From an uncultured euryarchaeote (GTDB lineage: Archaea; Thermoplasmatota; Poseidoniia; Poseidoniales; Poseidoniaceae), in the NCBI GenBank assembly GCA_937897005.1, contig CALCOQ010000359.1:1-6945 (forward strand): DNA of 6,945 bases. The letters are read 5' to 3'. This document shows, in pieces, positions 1 through 6,843 of this stretch. Below the pieces are notes generated by a model that did not search any database, was not told where the DNA came from, and saw only the letters and a list, made by a program, of their open reading frames with translations. How positions within the stretch are numbered: position 1 is the stretch's first letter; each line of letters starts with the position of its first letter. The position numbers were made by a program, and so were the translations under genes.

Positions 1-3000
1 AACTATGATCTCGGTGGCTTCCATGATTCCATCAGACTCTGGCGGAGCATCGACGATGATGGTGAACAATATGCTCATCGTGTCGCCTGTCTCGAAAGCA
101 TCACGCACGGTCAAACTTACCGAATAGGTCCCTGTAGAGGCATAGGAGTGCCAAGGATGACTCTCCTTTGAATGGGGGCTCCCATCTCCAAAATCCCAGA
201 TATACTCGACCAATCCATTCCAGTCACTGCTGTTACTGTTGAACGGAGTGTTGGTATTAGCGAATACTGCATCTCCGTCCCGGGTTCCAGTGGAATCGAA
301 ATACAGCAGAGTACCAACCGAAGCATGAGTTCGATTCGTATCATCGAATGTCCTTGAGTAATTGTCTGGAGTGAAGCCTGCGGAACGCGGTGTGTCAATG
401 TTCACCAATTCACCACTGCTCCATGCCTCCAGAATCTGGACCTCGATCACTGGTACCGGATTCATCACCTGTATGTTCAGAGTTCGATTCGCAGAATTCT
501 GACCATACTCATCGGTCACGATGAGCGTCACCGAATGCTGCCCTGGGGTATTGAAACCATGTGAGACCTGAGACTTGGTGGAGGTTGTACCATCCTCAAA
601 ATACCACACAAACGTCAGAATGGATGAATCGGAAAGTGAACCATCTGGGTCAAAACTATCCCTTCCATCAAAGGTGTATATCATATCGACAATTGCATCC
701 TCTTGACGGAAATCGATGACTCTTGAACCACTGTCTCTTGTCTCAACATCAGCGACCGGTAACTGATTCTTGACCAGAACCGTCAATGAAACTGAAGATT
801 GACCTCCATCATCATCAGTGACAGACACTTGCACAGTCTTGTTCCCAGGAGTATTCCAAGCCACCATGGGTTGCCATTCATCGCTACTGGTAGAGGAGAA
901 ATCGCTGGCGCGGTCAACGTCGACTTCATTCAGAGCAACCCCTCCTACGAACTGCCAATCAATGCTGACAAGTTCCCCATCATCATCAGTATACAGAACT
1001 GGCATTGGCAAGGAGGTGTAGGTATCAACCACCAACGCTTCATCAAAGGTCATCCTCGGCAATCTATTCTTGACATTGACAGTGAAATTGAAGTAACCTG
1101 TGTTCTTTCCATCGAATGCTGTTATCATGACCTGATGGGCATTTCCATTACCGTTTCCACCTTCACTCCATTCGTGACTGACCACAGTATGCCCCAATCC
1201 TCCTTCAGTCTCTCCATCTCCCCAATCCCAATTGAACTCGATATTCTCATTGGGCACATTGTCAATGGTCTGCAAAGTGGAGAACTGAATCCTTTGATCT
1301 GTGAACACCTCAATATCATCATTTGAAACCACTTCATTACCGGCACCATCGTGGACCTTGATGATAGGAGATAGAATATCTGCAACCACAATGATGTTCG
1401 GATATATCTGACTCCATGCTCCACCTTGATCCTGAACTGTCAAGTTAGCGATGTATACTCCTTCGTCTCGATAGCCACGATAAGGTGATTTCAAGGTGGA
1501 AATGTTTCCGTCACCGAAATCCCACAGATAGGCGGTTGGATCATCATCATGAGGAAGCGTGCTGATGTTGTCCGACAATCCCCAATAATCCGTACCTGAA
1601 CCGCTGAATTGGATAGGGAGCCAAGTCAAGGTAGCATTGGTATCGACCGATGCATCAGGCAATGGTTGCATGTTGAAGACTTCCTGACTGCTTGAAGGCG
1701 GCGGATTGTCGACGATATCGCCGAGCAGGTCCTTCATCACCAATGAAATCTGGTAATCATCAGTGGTATGTGGAGTCCAATAGATTATTCCCGGTGACGG
1801 CACACCACCTCCTGCCTCGATTCCCGTGGTCATAGTGTCCACTGTGTGACCGGTGCTGTTGATGGCGCTTGCAATGATATTGAGATCCTCAAAGAACGCA
1901 TTTGAAGTGACGCTGAAGGGCAAGGCCATGGTGTCATCATCATCATCGTTATCTCGGTCAGACATTGACAAACTACCCAGAGCCAGACTAGCGGGTGAAG
2001 TGATACGTGCAGCCTCGATGTCGAGTAATGCTTCTGGATAGGTTGGACCGCATGAGGTATAGTCGCAATCTCCCAGACTGCTTCCATACCAGACGATGAC
2101 ATGGACCTCATCGGTGACGCCTCCAAATCCAGGGACCATCGCCGTGGCCACCATGTTAGTGAATGAAAGTTCCTCGATGGCATAGAGTCCGTCTGCGGAG
2201 GCTCGTGAAAGCAACCTCCCTTGCATCCCATTCGCATCGGCAGTCAATCTAATGGTCAAAGGTGCAGCAGAAGAGGCGCCTGGTTCAAGTTTGAAGACCT
2301 GAACTCCCCAACCTTCGATGATGTTGGATTTGGATTCCCACATCGAAGTCCAATCATTATTCGTAGCCGCAGGCTGTATCTTGCAGAACGTAGAACCGGT
2401 GCATAGATCCGTCATAGCAATATTCGATAATCCATGGATACCAACTGAAGAATCCAGAGTTGCAGCTATTGTGAAATTGGCAAACACCTCCTCAAAAGTG
2501 GTGCCGAGTATCATTCCCGCATTGTTAGGAGGGGATTGGGCCAGAGTCAGGATCCCTGCCGCACCTGTTTGGGTATTTGCAACCAATTGTCTGATTGCTG
2601 GCCCTCCGCCAAGATGGTCAGCCATCCACAACAAGAAGATGAATCCACCGCCGTAATCGGCGATTCTCTGGTTCCACCAACGGACGCTGATTCCGCTATC
2701 CTGAGTCCAGGCATTAGAGTGCCCAGTGAGCGTGCTACTGGCTCCGAAACAAAGGTATGCAGCCATATCGGCAGCACCTTCGTCGATCCACAGATTTTCT
2801 TGGGAATCCGCAGCATTATGCAATAGATGCTGTAATTCATGCGCCAGAATGACCTTGCTCCATGACAATGAAGCATCAGCATGGTCAACGAAGATTATCT
2901 CTCGGAACTGAGCCAGCCCAGGAGCGAAATATCCACCTGTCCCATATGCGCCATCCACAGAGATGATAGCAACCTGGATCTGGCAATTTCCATCGATGTC

Positions 3001-3558
3001 TGGAGGTTCGGGAATACCATTTCCTTGATCCTTACCGAAGTATGTGGTCAGAATAGGATATATCGTGTTATCCCAATCAGACTCCCAATTGGAAAGAACT
3101 GTTGAGGATAACGAAAGTCCATCCTGAACCATGAATGCTACACTGTTCGTCGCTCTCTCGACTGTGACGCCAACCGTGCCACCACCATATCCTGGAACGG
3201 TGGTGGTATCTCCTTCCTGATGTCGGTTACATGCTTTGGCCGCTCTGGCAGATGCCTGACGCAACGATGCTTCTTCAGCTCCCGGACTTCCTTCAGCCCA
3301 CCATGCCTGCTTCAGATAACCAGTGGCAGAGTAGACGGGTTGGTCTTCCTCAAAAAGGATGTACGGCTTACCAGTTGAGGGGATGAAGTCATCGAAAGAT
3401 GTGGTCAAGGTTCCTCGAGGAACATATTCTGGTCGGGTATCAGAATCAGCACCATCAGCCCCAGCTGCTACCGGTCCCCAAGCGCTGAATACGAGCAAGA
3501 GAATCAAAGCGGTTGGAACACCAAATCTCCCATTTTTATCCGTTGTCAGAGAAATCAC
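1..3558 (-). CDS. Secreted zinc metalloprotease (HExxH...E, M30-like) with PKD repeats, 3' end outside window
   Basis: The frame is open for 1186 codons and leaves the window without a stop, so the C terminus is missing. I chose the GTG at 3558: it follows an in-frame TGA by six codons and gives a good signal peptide (hydrophobic LILLLVFSAW near residues 18-27, Ala-rich cleavage region near 30-34). No in-frame ATG is available there. The catalytic region (about 60-380) carries HELQH at 240-244 and WIDEG with E260, the expected zinc ligands H240, H244 and E260 with catalytic E241. Preceding GGYFAPG and a later GGGFIF segment recall hyicolysin-like (M30) proteases; the family assignment is from memory. 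A beta-rich region and an Asp cluster (534-542, possibly Ca-binding) follow. Then come Ig-like folds with PKD signatures WDFGDG (679-684), WDWGDG (777-782), WYFEDG (about 980) and WDFGDG (1121-1126), plus a degenerate one near 840-930. Probable role: extracellular proteolysis with substrate or surface binding by the repeats. Confidence 0.9.
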   Translation of the reverse strand, partial: MISLTTDKNGRFGVPTALILLLVFSAWGPVAAGADGADSDTRPEYVPRGTLTTSFDDFIPSTGKPYILFEEDQPVYSATGYLKQAWWAEGSPGAEEASLRQASARAAKACNRHQEGDTTTVPGYGGGTVGVTVERATNSVAFMVQDGLSLSSTVLSNWESDWDNTIYPILTTYFGKDQGNGIPEPPDIDGNCQIQVAIISVDGAYGTGGYFAPGLAQFREIIFVDHADASLSWSKVILAHELQHLLHNAADSQENLWIDEGAADMAAYLCFGASSTLTGHSNAWTQDSGISVRWWNQRIADYGGGFIFLLWMADHLGGGPAIRQLVANTQTGAAGILTLAQSPPNNAGMILGTTFEEVFANFTIAATLDSSVGIHGLSNIAMTDLCTGSTFCKIQPAATNNDWTSMWESKSNIIEGWGVQVFKLEPGASSAAPLTIRLTADANGMQGRLLSRASADGLYAIEELSFTNMVATAMVPGFGGVTDEVHVIVWYGSSLGDCDYTSCGPTYPEALLDIEAARITSPASLALGSLSMSDRDNDDDDDTMALPFSVTSNAFFEDLNIIASAINSTGHTVDTMTTGIEAGGGVPSPGIIYWTPHTTDDYQISLVMKDLLGDIVDNPPPSSSQEVFNMQPLPDASVDTNATLTWLPIQFSGSGTDYWGLSDNISTLPHDDDPTAYLWDFGDGNISTLKSPYRGYRDEGVYIANLTVQDQGGAWSQIYPNIIVVADILSPIIKVHDGAGNEVVSNDDIEVFTDQRIQFSTLQTIDNVPNENIEFNWDWGDGETEGGLGHTVVSHEWSEGGNGNGNAHQVMITAFDGKNTGYFNFTVNVKNRLPRMTFDEALVVDTYTSLPMPVLYTDDDGELVSIDWQFVGGVALNEVDVDRASDFSSTSSDEWQPMVAWNTPGNKTVQVSVTDDDGGQSSVSLTVLVKNQLPVADVETRDSGSRVIDFRQEDAIVDMIYTFDGRDSFDPDGSLSDSSILTFVWYFEDGTTSTKSQVSHGFNTPGQHSVTLIVTDEYGQNSANRTLNIQVMNPVPVIEVQILEAWSSGELVNIDTPRSAGFTPDNYSRTFDDTNRTHASVGTLLYFDSTGTRDGDAVFANTNTPFNSNSSDWNGLVEYIWDFGDGSPHSKESHPWHSYASTGTYSVSLTVRDAFETGDTMSILFTIIVDAPPESDGIMEATEIIV

Positions 3559-3563
3559 CCTCA

Positions 3564-3580
3564 GTGACGCTACGCGTCAC
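3564..3580. repeat. Perfect 7-bp inverted repeat (GTGACGC-TAC-GCGTCAC)
   Basis: The arms 3564-3570 and 3574-3580 are exact reverse complements around a 3-nt spacer. An 8-bp palindrome, TCACGTGA, overlaps the right arm at 3577-3584. The site sits at the predicted 5' end of the protease mRNA and downstream of its TATA box, where a bound repressor could block initiation. It could instead form a small 5' hairpin in that mRNA. Operator function is a guess; the symmetry is read directly. Confidence 0.5.
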
Positions 3581-3603
3581 GTGAAGTACCACCTTGAATG
3601 AGG

Positions 3604-3610
3604 TATTTAA
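3604..3610. promoter_or_regulatory. Probable archaeal TATA box, readable on both strands
   Basis: The plus strand reads TATTTAA and the minus strand TTAAATA; it is the only AT-rich box in the gap. Its centre at 3607 lies about 27 nt upstream of the ATG at 3635. This is the archaeal TATA-to-start-site distance and predicts a leaderless plus-strand transcript. On the minus strand the same distance puts the start site near 3580, giving a leader of about 22 nt before the GTG at 3558. Use in both directions is an inference from near-symmetry. Confidence 0.6.
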
Positions 3611-3634
3611 GGCTCGGTGGAGCAGGCATCAGAC

Positions 3635-4663
3635 ATGCTCAAGACGGCAGACTGCAAACGAGTCAGTCAATTGATTGTCGTCCTGCTGCTCACCTCGGTA
3701 CTGATGAATGTCGCCGCTGACGCACATGAAACCTCCACAGTGAGCCAGATGGAAGTTGAGGTCGTGGCCAATATCAGTCATGACAATGGTGCCTTCACAC
3801 AAGGTCTTCTGTGGCATCAAGGGATGTTCTACGAAAGCACTGGACTACTGGGGGAATCAACGCTCAGGGAGGTGTTTCCGAATGGTACGGTGAATCGTTC
3901 CACCGATCTCGATGCGAATTATTTCGGAGAAGGGTTGGCATTGGTTGGAGATACACTTGTTCAACTGACCTGGAAAAACAACATAGCACTGATCTGGAAC
4001 CTGTCAGACTTCTCTCTACTGGGAAATTTCACTTACCAAGGTGAAGGATGGGGATTGTGCAACAATGGTACTGCATTGGTGATGTCCAATGGTAGTGATG
4101 AGATTGCTTTCAGAAACACGGTTGATTTCTCCATCATCAGAACAATCAATGTCACTCTGGATGGAGAAGGGGTTGTAGATTTGAATGAACTGGAATGCAA
4201 TGCCAGCAGTATCTGGGCCAACGTTTGGCATTCCGATGATATCATCCGGATAAACCCTGATTCTGGAGAAGTGGACATGGTGGTCGATGCCAGCGAACTG
4301 AGCAACGATGGATGGGGCGTACTGAATGGGATTTCCATCAATGAAGATGGCAGCATGTGGGTGACTGGAAAGAACTGGCCATTGATGTACGAGGTCGAAC
4401 TGGTCGAGTCCTCAAATCAGGAAAACAATACAGATGGAACTACAAATGTTGAGCAAGGAACTGGAACTGATAAGCCACAGTCCTGCACTTCGGATGAGGA
4501 ATGTGAATCTGATGCTCCCTTGTCGATATATCTGTTCTACAGTGCCGTGACAGGGGTTGCTCTAGCATGCGCGGTGATTGGAATCTTCAAGGTCTGGCGC
4601 GCTCTGCCAGCAGATGAGAAGAGGGCGCCGCACCTCGAGGACGTGTTTGACGATGACGAATGA
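3635..4663 (+). CDS. Membrane-anchored glutaminyl-peptide cyclotransferase-like protein (plant-type beta-propeller)
   Basis: Predicted 342 residues. The family converts N-terminal Gln of peptides to pyroglutamate (EC 2.3.2.5). Segments in family order are FTQGLLW (54-60), YEST (66-69), YFGEG (96-100), QLTWK (110-114), GEGWG (136-140), LNELE (183-187), IWANVW (193-198), LNGI (230-233) and VTGK (243-246). The residues I recall as active-site positions of the papaya enzyme all have counterparts: F54, Q56, F97, E99, W113, W139, N184, W198 and K246. A signal peptide (hydrophobic about 13-25) precedes the propeller. After it come a polar Asn/Thr/Gly linker, Cys284 and Cys290, a membrane helix (about 297-321) and an acidic cytoplasmic tail, so the enzyme should be tethered outside the cell. 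About ten N-x-S/T sequons dot the outer part. ATG 3635 is preferred over GTG 3617 because the TATA box spacing fits a leaderless ATG. The stop overlaps the next gene by 11 nt. Confidence 0.88.
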   Translation: MLKTADCKRVSQLIVVLLLTSVLMNVAADAHETSTVSQMEVEVVANISHDNGAFTQGLLWHQGMFYESTGLLGESTLREVFPNGTVNRSTDLDANYFGEGLALVGDTLVQLTWKNNIALIWNLSDFSLLGNFTYQGEGWGLCNNGTALVMSNGSDEIAFRNTVDFSIIRTINVTLDGEGVVDLNELECNASSIWANVWHSDDIIRINPDSGEVDMVVDASELSNDGWGVLNGISINEDGSMWVTGKNWPLMYEVELVESSNQENNTDGTTNVEQGTGTDKPQSCTSDEECESDAPLSIYLFYSAVTGVALACAVIGIFKVWRALPADEKRAPHLEDVFDDDE

Positions 4664-5462
4664 TGATGACTCCAAAGGCAAGGGTCTACTCAGTGTGTGG
4701 CACAAACGCAGCGAGAGAGAAAAGCGGATTGACCGGCTGATGGAGTTGCGTGATGAATACGCTACTCGGGACTTGACAAGAACCACGGCAGCAGTCCTCA
4801 TCGTGGTCGGCAGCATTCTCGGTCTGCTTACTGGATTCATGCTTCTGTCCAACAATCCATCTGACCTTCTAAGTTCATCTCTCTTCAAATCGAGCGATAG
4901 TGTAGATGTCAGCGGCTATGCATTGCATAATCAGACCGGAGAAGGGCTGGAAGGAGTTGAATTGGTACTCGTGGATGCAGTCACTGGTGCCCAGATGGAC
5001 AATACCACAACCGATAGCAATGGCTTCTACAGGTTTGCAGATATCTCGATCAAGAGATTGACCCTGACTGCACAGAAAGATGGTTTCATCACCATTGAAC
5101 GCACTTTCACTCCAGATCAAGCAGGTGAATCCCCATTGACGATGAAAGAGGGAAGTGGTTTGTTTTCGGAGACGGAGGAAGAAAGGAATTCTATTCTCGC
5201 TGGCGCAGTGACGGTGAGCACACTGGTCGCAGTTTTCACTATCCTGACGGCCTTCGTGGGCATGTATGCAGCTCATGAAACCAAGAGAGGGAAGAGGTAC
5301 CGCAGGACCCAATATCTGGCTGGAATATCTCTTTGCAGCAGAGGTCTGATCTTCTTCGGTCCAATCCTGATTCTGATGGGGATGGTATTGCTGATGATGA
5401 CCAAGCGACAATTCGCCGATTATGTGGTCGATGAAAAGACCTCGTCCGGAGATGATTCGTGA
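4653..5462 (+). CDS. Three-helix membrane protein with extracellular carboxypeptidase-regulatory-like domain
   Basis: Predicted 269 residues; I do not recognise a specific gene. A charged N terminus rich in Lys, Arg and Glu (about 8-43) leads to membrane helix 1 (45-66). Residues 84-165 form a compact beta-sandwich resembling the CarboxypepD_reg family: VSGYALHNQTGEGLEGVELVL, then TTTDSNGFYRFADI, then LTLTAQKDGF. Helix 2 (181-206) and helix 3 (222-249) flank a strongly basic loop (HETKRGKRYRRTQ, 208-220). The positive-inside rule puts the N terminus and basic loop in the cytosol and the beta domain outside. I chose ATG 4653, which overlaps the cyclotransferase stop by 11 nt and has GAGG at 4637-4640. 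An upstream ATG at 4578 would add 25 Arg/Ser-rich residues read from inside the previous gene and is less likely. Such beta folds usually bind proteins or glycans or act as stalks; no catalytic motif is visible. The operon position suggests a surface role alongside the cyclotransferase. Confidence 0.82.
   Translation: MTNDDDSKGKGLLSVWHKRSEREKRIDRLMELRDEYATRDLTRTTAAVLIVVGSILGLLTGFMLLSNNPSDLLSSSLFKSSDSVDVSGYALHNQTGEGLEGVELVLVDAVTGAQMDNTTTDSNGFYRFADISIKRLTLTAQKDGFITIERTFTPDQAGESPLTMKEGSGLFSETEEERNSILAGAVTVSTLVAVFTILTAFVGMYAAHETKRGKRYRRTQYLAGISLCSRGLIFFGPILILMGMVLLMMTKRQFADYVVDEKTSSGDDS
5448..5456 (+). promoter_or_regulatory. Strong Shine-Dalgarno for the kinase gene
   Basis: GGAGATGAT matches the ideal GGAGGTGAT at 8 of 9 positions and ends 5 nt before the ATG at 5462. 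It lies inside the last codons of the upstream gene and supports the 5462 start. The upstream stop and this start share one base (TGATG), consistent with coupled translation. Confidence 0.7.
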
Positions 5463-6805
5463 TGTACCTTATCGCCGTCGAGGGTGGCGATGGTTCTGGC
5501 AAAGGTGAAGCGGTCAGGATTCTCAAGGAAGTGGCATCTGACTTTCCCTTCCCAGCGGTGTCCATGACCCATGAGCCACGACGTTCCAGCCCAATTGGAA
5601 GTCTGGCATTGGCGGCGGTCAAGGAAGGTGGACAGACACCACTGCAAGAAGCAGCCTTGTTCGCTGCGGATAGGTTGGACCACACCCACACGTGGATACT
5701 ACCTCGCTTGAAGCGAGGTGAATTGATCATCAGCGACAGAAATATCCATTCCTCTCTGATCTACCAAGGGTGTGTCGGTGAACTAGGGTACGAAAAAGTC
5801 GCAAAAATGAATTCCGCAGCCGCTGTTCCAGATCTGGTGATATGGGTAGACTGTGATCCGGAATTAGCGATGAAGAGGATAAACAGTGGAACACTTAGGG
5901 GGAGTTCTCAGAAAAGGGAGTACTTCGAGACCAACGAATTACAGAGTAAGATACGGACTGGATTTCATGAATTACTGTCTCAACAAGAAGCTCCGCCACC
6001 TTTTGACAGATGCACCATCGCTGGGCCGATACTGAATGAAGGAAGTAAAACTCAGTTGCGCAAGGAATTAGCAAGCGCATTGCGCGGTTTCCTCAACAGT
6101 AGACCGCCGCCATTGAATGTAGACCCACAGGTCGTCGATAGGCATCATCTAAGACGACTTGTGAAAGGATTGGCTGCACAACAAAGACTTCCCGGTTCGC
6201 CGATTGAATCGACTTCTCTGGTCGAAGATTGGCTGGCTGATTGCACACCTGCAGATTGGATGTCCAAAGCAAGCGATGCATGGGTGGTGGAAAAGGCAAG
6301 AGATGCTGATGTGGCTGGCTCGTTTATCCATCACTCAGTCTGGTCACTGATGGGTACACTTTCATTCATGTCGACCACCGATATCCCGACCTTGAGACGC
6401 ACTCTTGGTCCAGTAAGAGCAGTCTCTCAAAGACATTCACAACGATTGATCAAATGGTTCGACACAATAGGCTGGACACATCGACAACAAGCACATGTCC
6501 CTTTCTCAGATGCACCGACATTCAAGATCGGTGCAGAATGGGTAGGCCTTGGAAGACTCTTCCTCGCACTTTGGCCCATGCAATCACATCTTGCCGAATG
6601 GAAACGGAAGAATCCCCGCGCTGACATATCTGAGGCGATGAAATGGATACTGTCCAGCGAACGCCTCGATGAAGGGCAGCGGACTTCGCTCCTTGAGGAC
6701 ACAACAGCGCGCCTACGTATGCTCACTTCCGGATATTCTGGCTGTCCTGTTCCTGAGAATGTTGAGGAATATCTGGTTTGGTGGAGCACCCCTCCTCCAA
6801 AATAG
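5462..6805 (+). CDS. tmk: Thymidylate kinase (dTMP kinase) fused to an unrecognised C-terminal domain
   Basis: Predicted 447 residues, about twice the usual length of roughly 200. The family phosphorylates dTMP to dTDP in the cytosol. Residues 1-210 follow it in order: P-loop EGGDGSGKG (7-15), HEPRR (37-41), ALFAADR (65-71), then ISDRN-HSSLIYQG with the DR motif at 92-93, WVDCDPELAMKRI (128-140) and a basic lid region ending REYFETNEL (152-160). This order resembles bacterial type II enzymes. The P-loop has Gly15 and Glu16 where Ser/Thr normally follows the lysine, so Mg binding may be altered. A Pro-rich linker (about 211-222) leads to a probably helical domain (222-441) with twelve Trp residues that I do not recognise. 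ATG 5462 is chosen over the adjacent in-frame GTG 5459 by its ribosome binding site. It is the last gene of the apparent operon and converges on the gene entering from the right. Confidence 0.87.
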   Translation: MYLIAVEGGDGSGKGEAVRILKEVASDFPFPAVSMTHEPRRSSPIGSLALAAVKEGGQTPLQEAALFAADRLDHTHTWILPRLKRGELIISDRNIHSSLIYQGCVGELGYEKVAKMNSAAAVPDLVIWVDCDPELAMKRINSGTLRGSSQKREYFETNELQSKIRTGFHELLSQQEAPPPFDRCTIAGPILNEGSKTQLRKELASALRGFLNSRPPPLNVDPQVVDRHHLRRLVKGLAAQQRLPGSPIESTSLVEDWLADCTPADWMSKASDAWVVEKARDADVAGSFIHHSVWSLMGTLSFMSTTDIPTLRRTLGPVRAVSQRHSQRLIKWFDTIGWTHRQQAHVPFSDAPTFKIGAEWVGLGRLFLALWPMQSHLAEWKRKNPRADISEAMKWILSSERLDEGQRTSLLEDTTARLRMLTSGYSGCPVPENVEEYLVWWSTPPPK

Positions 6806-6843
6806 AAGTGGGGGAATCAATACGCACGACTGAAAGTGTTGCT
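6806..6843. other. Short convergent intergenic gap
   Basis: These 38 bases separate two convergent stop codons. I see no convincing hairpin or poly-T run on either strand, so no terminator is called. Confidence 0.4.

Larger units (their letters stand above)
3559..3634. promoter_or_regulatory. Divergent intergenic control region
   Basis: This 76-bp gap separates the start codons of the minus-strand protease and the plus-strand cyclotransferase, so both promoters must lie in it or just inside the genes. It holds one clear AT-rich TATA-like element and two overlapping palindromes, listed separately. The layout suggests the two secreted-protein genes may be controlled together. This is inferred from layout only. 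Confidence 0.7.

Noticed and set aside
799..1326. Plus-strand open frame of 175 codons
   Set aside because: It lies wholly antisense to the PKD repeat region of the protease, whose frame is continuous and has clear domain motifs; the plus-strand protein has no recognisable pattern.
1933..1947. CAT/ATC triplet run as a possible microsatellite
   Set aside because: It encodes the Asp cluster of the protease in frame; similar short runs elsewhere also encode Asp stretches.
3617..3634. GTG start at 3617 for the cyclotransferase
   Set aside because: It lies only 7 nt after the TATA-like box, upstream of the predicted transcription start, so it would not be in the mRNA if that box is used.
4578..4652. 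Longer N terminus for the three-helix membrane protein from ATG 4578
   Set aside because: The extra 25 residues are Arg/Ser-rich and overlap the cyclotransferase membrane helix and tail out of frame; ATG 4653 gives a normal short overlap.
5239..5730. Minus-strand open frame of 163 codons
   Set aside because: It spans the junction of two well-supported plus-strand genes and its translation is low-complexity Ser/Arg/Pro sequence without motifs.
5462..6805. Kinase extension as a frameshift artefact joining two genes
   Set aside because: The frame is continuous through the linker with no internal stop or new ribosome binding site noticed, and codon use looks alike on both sides.
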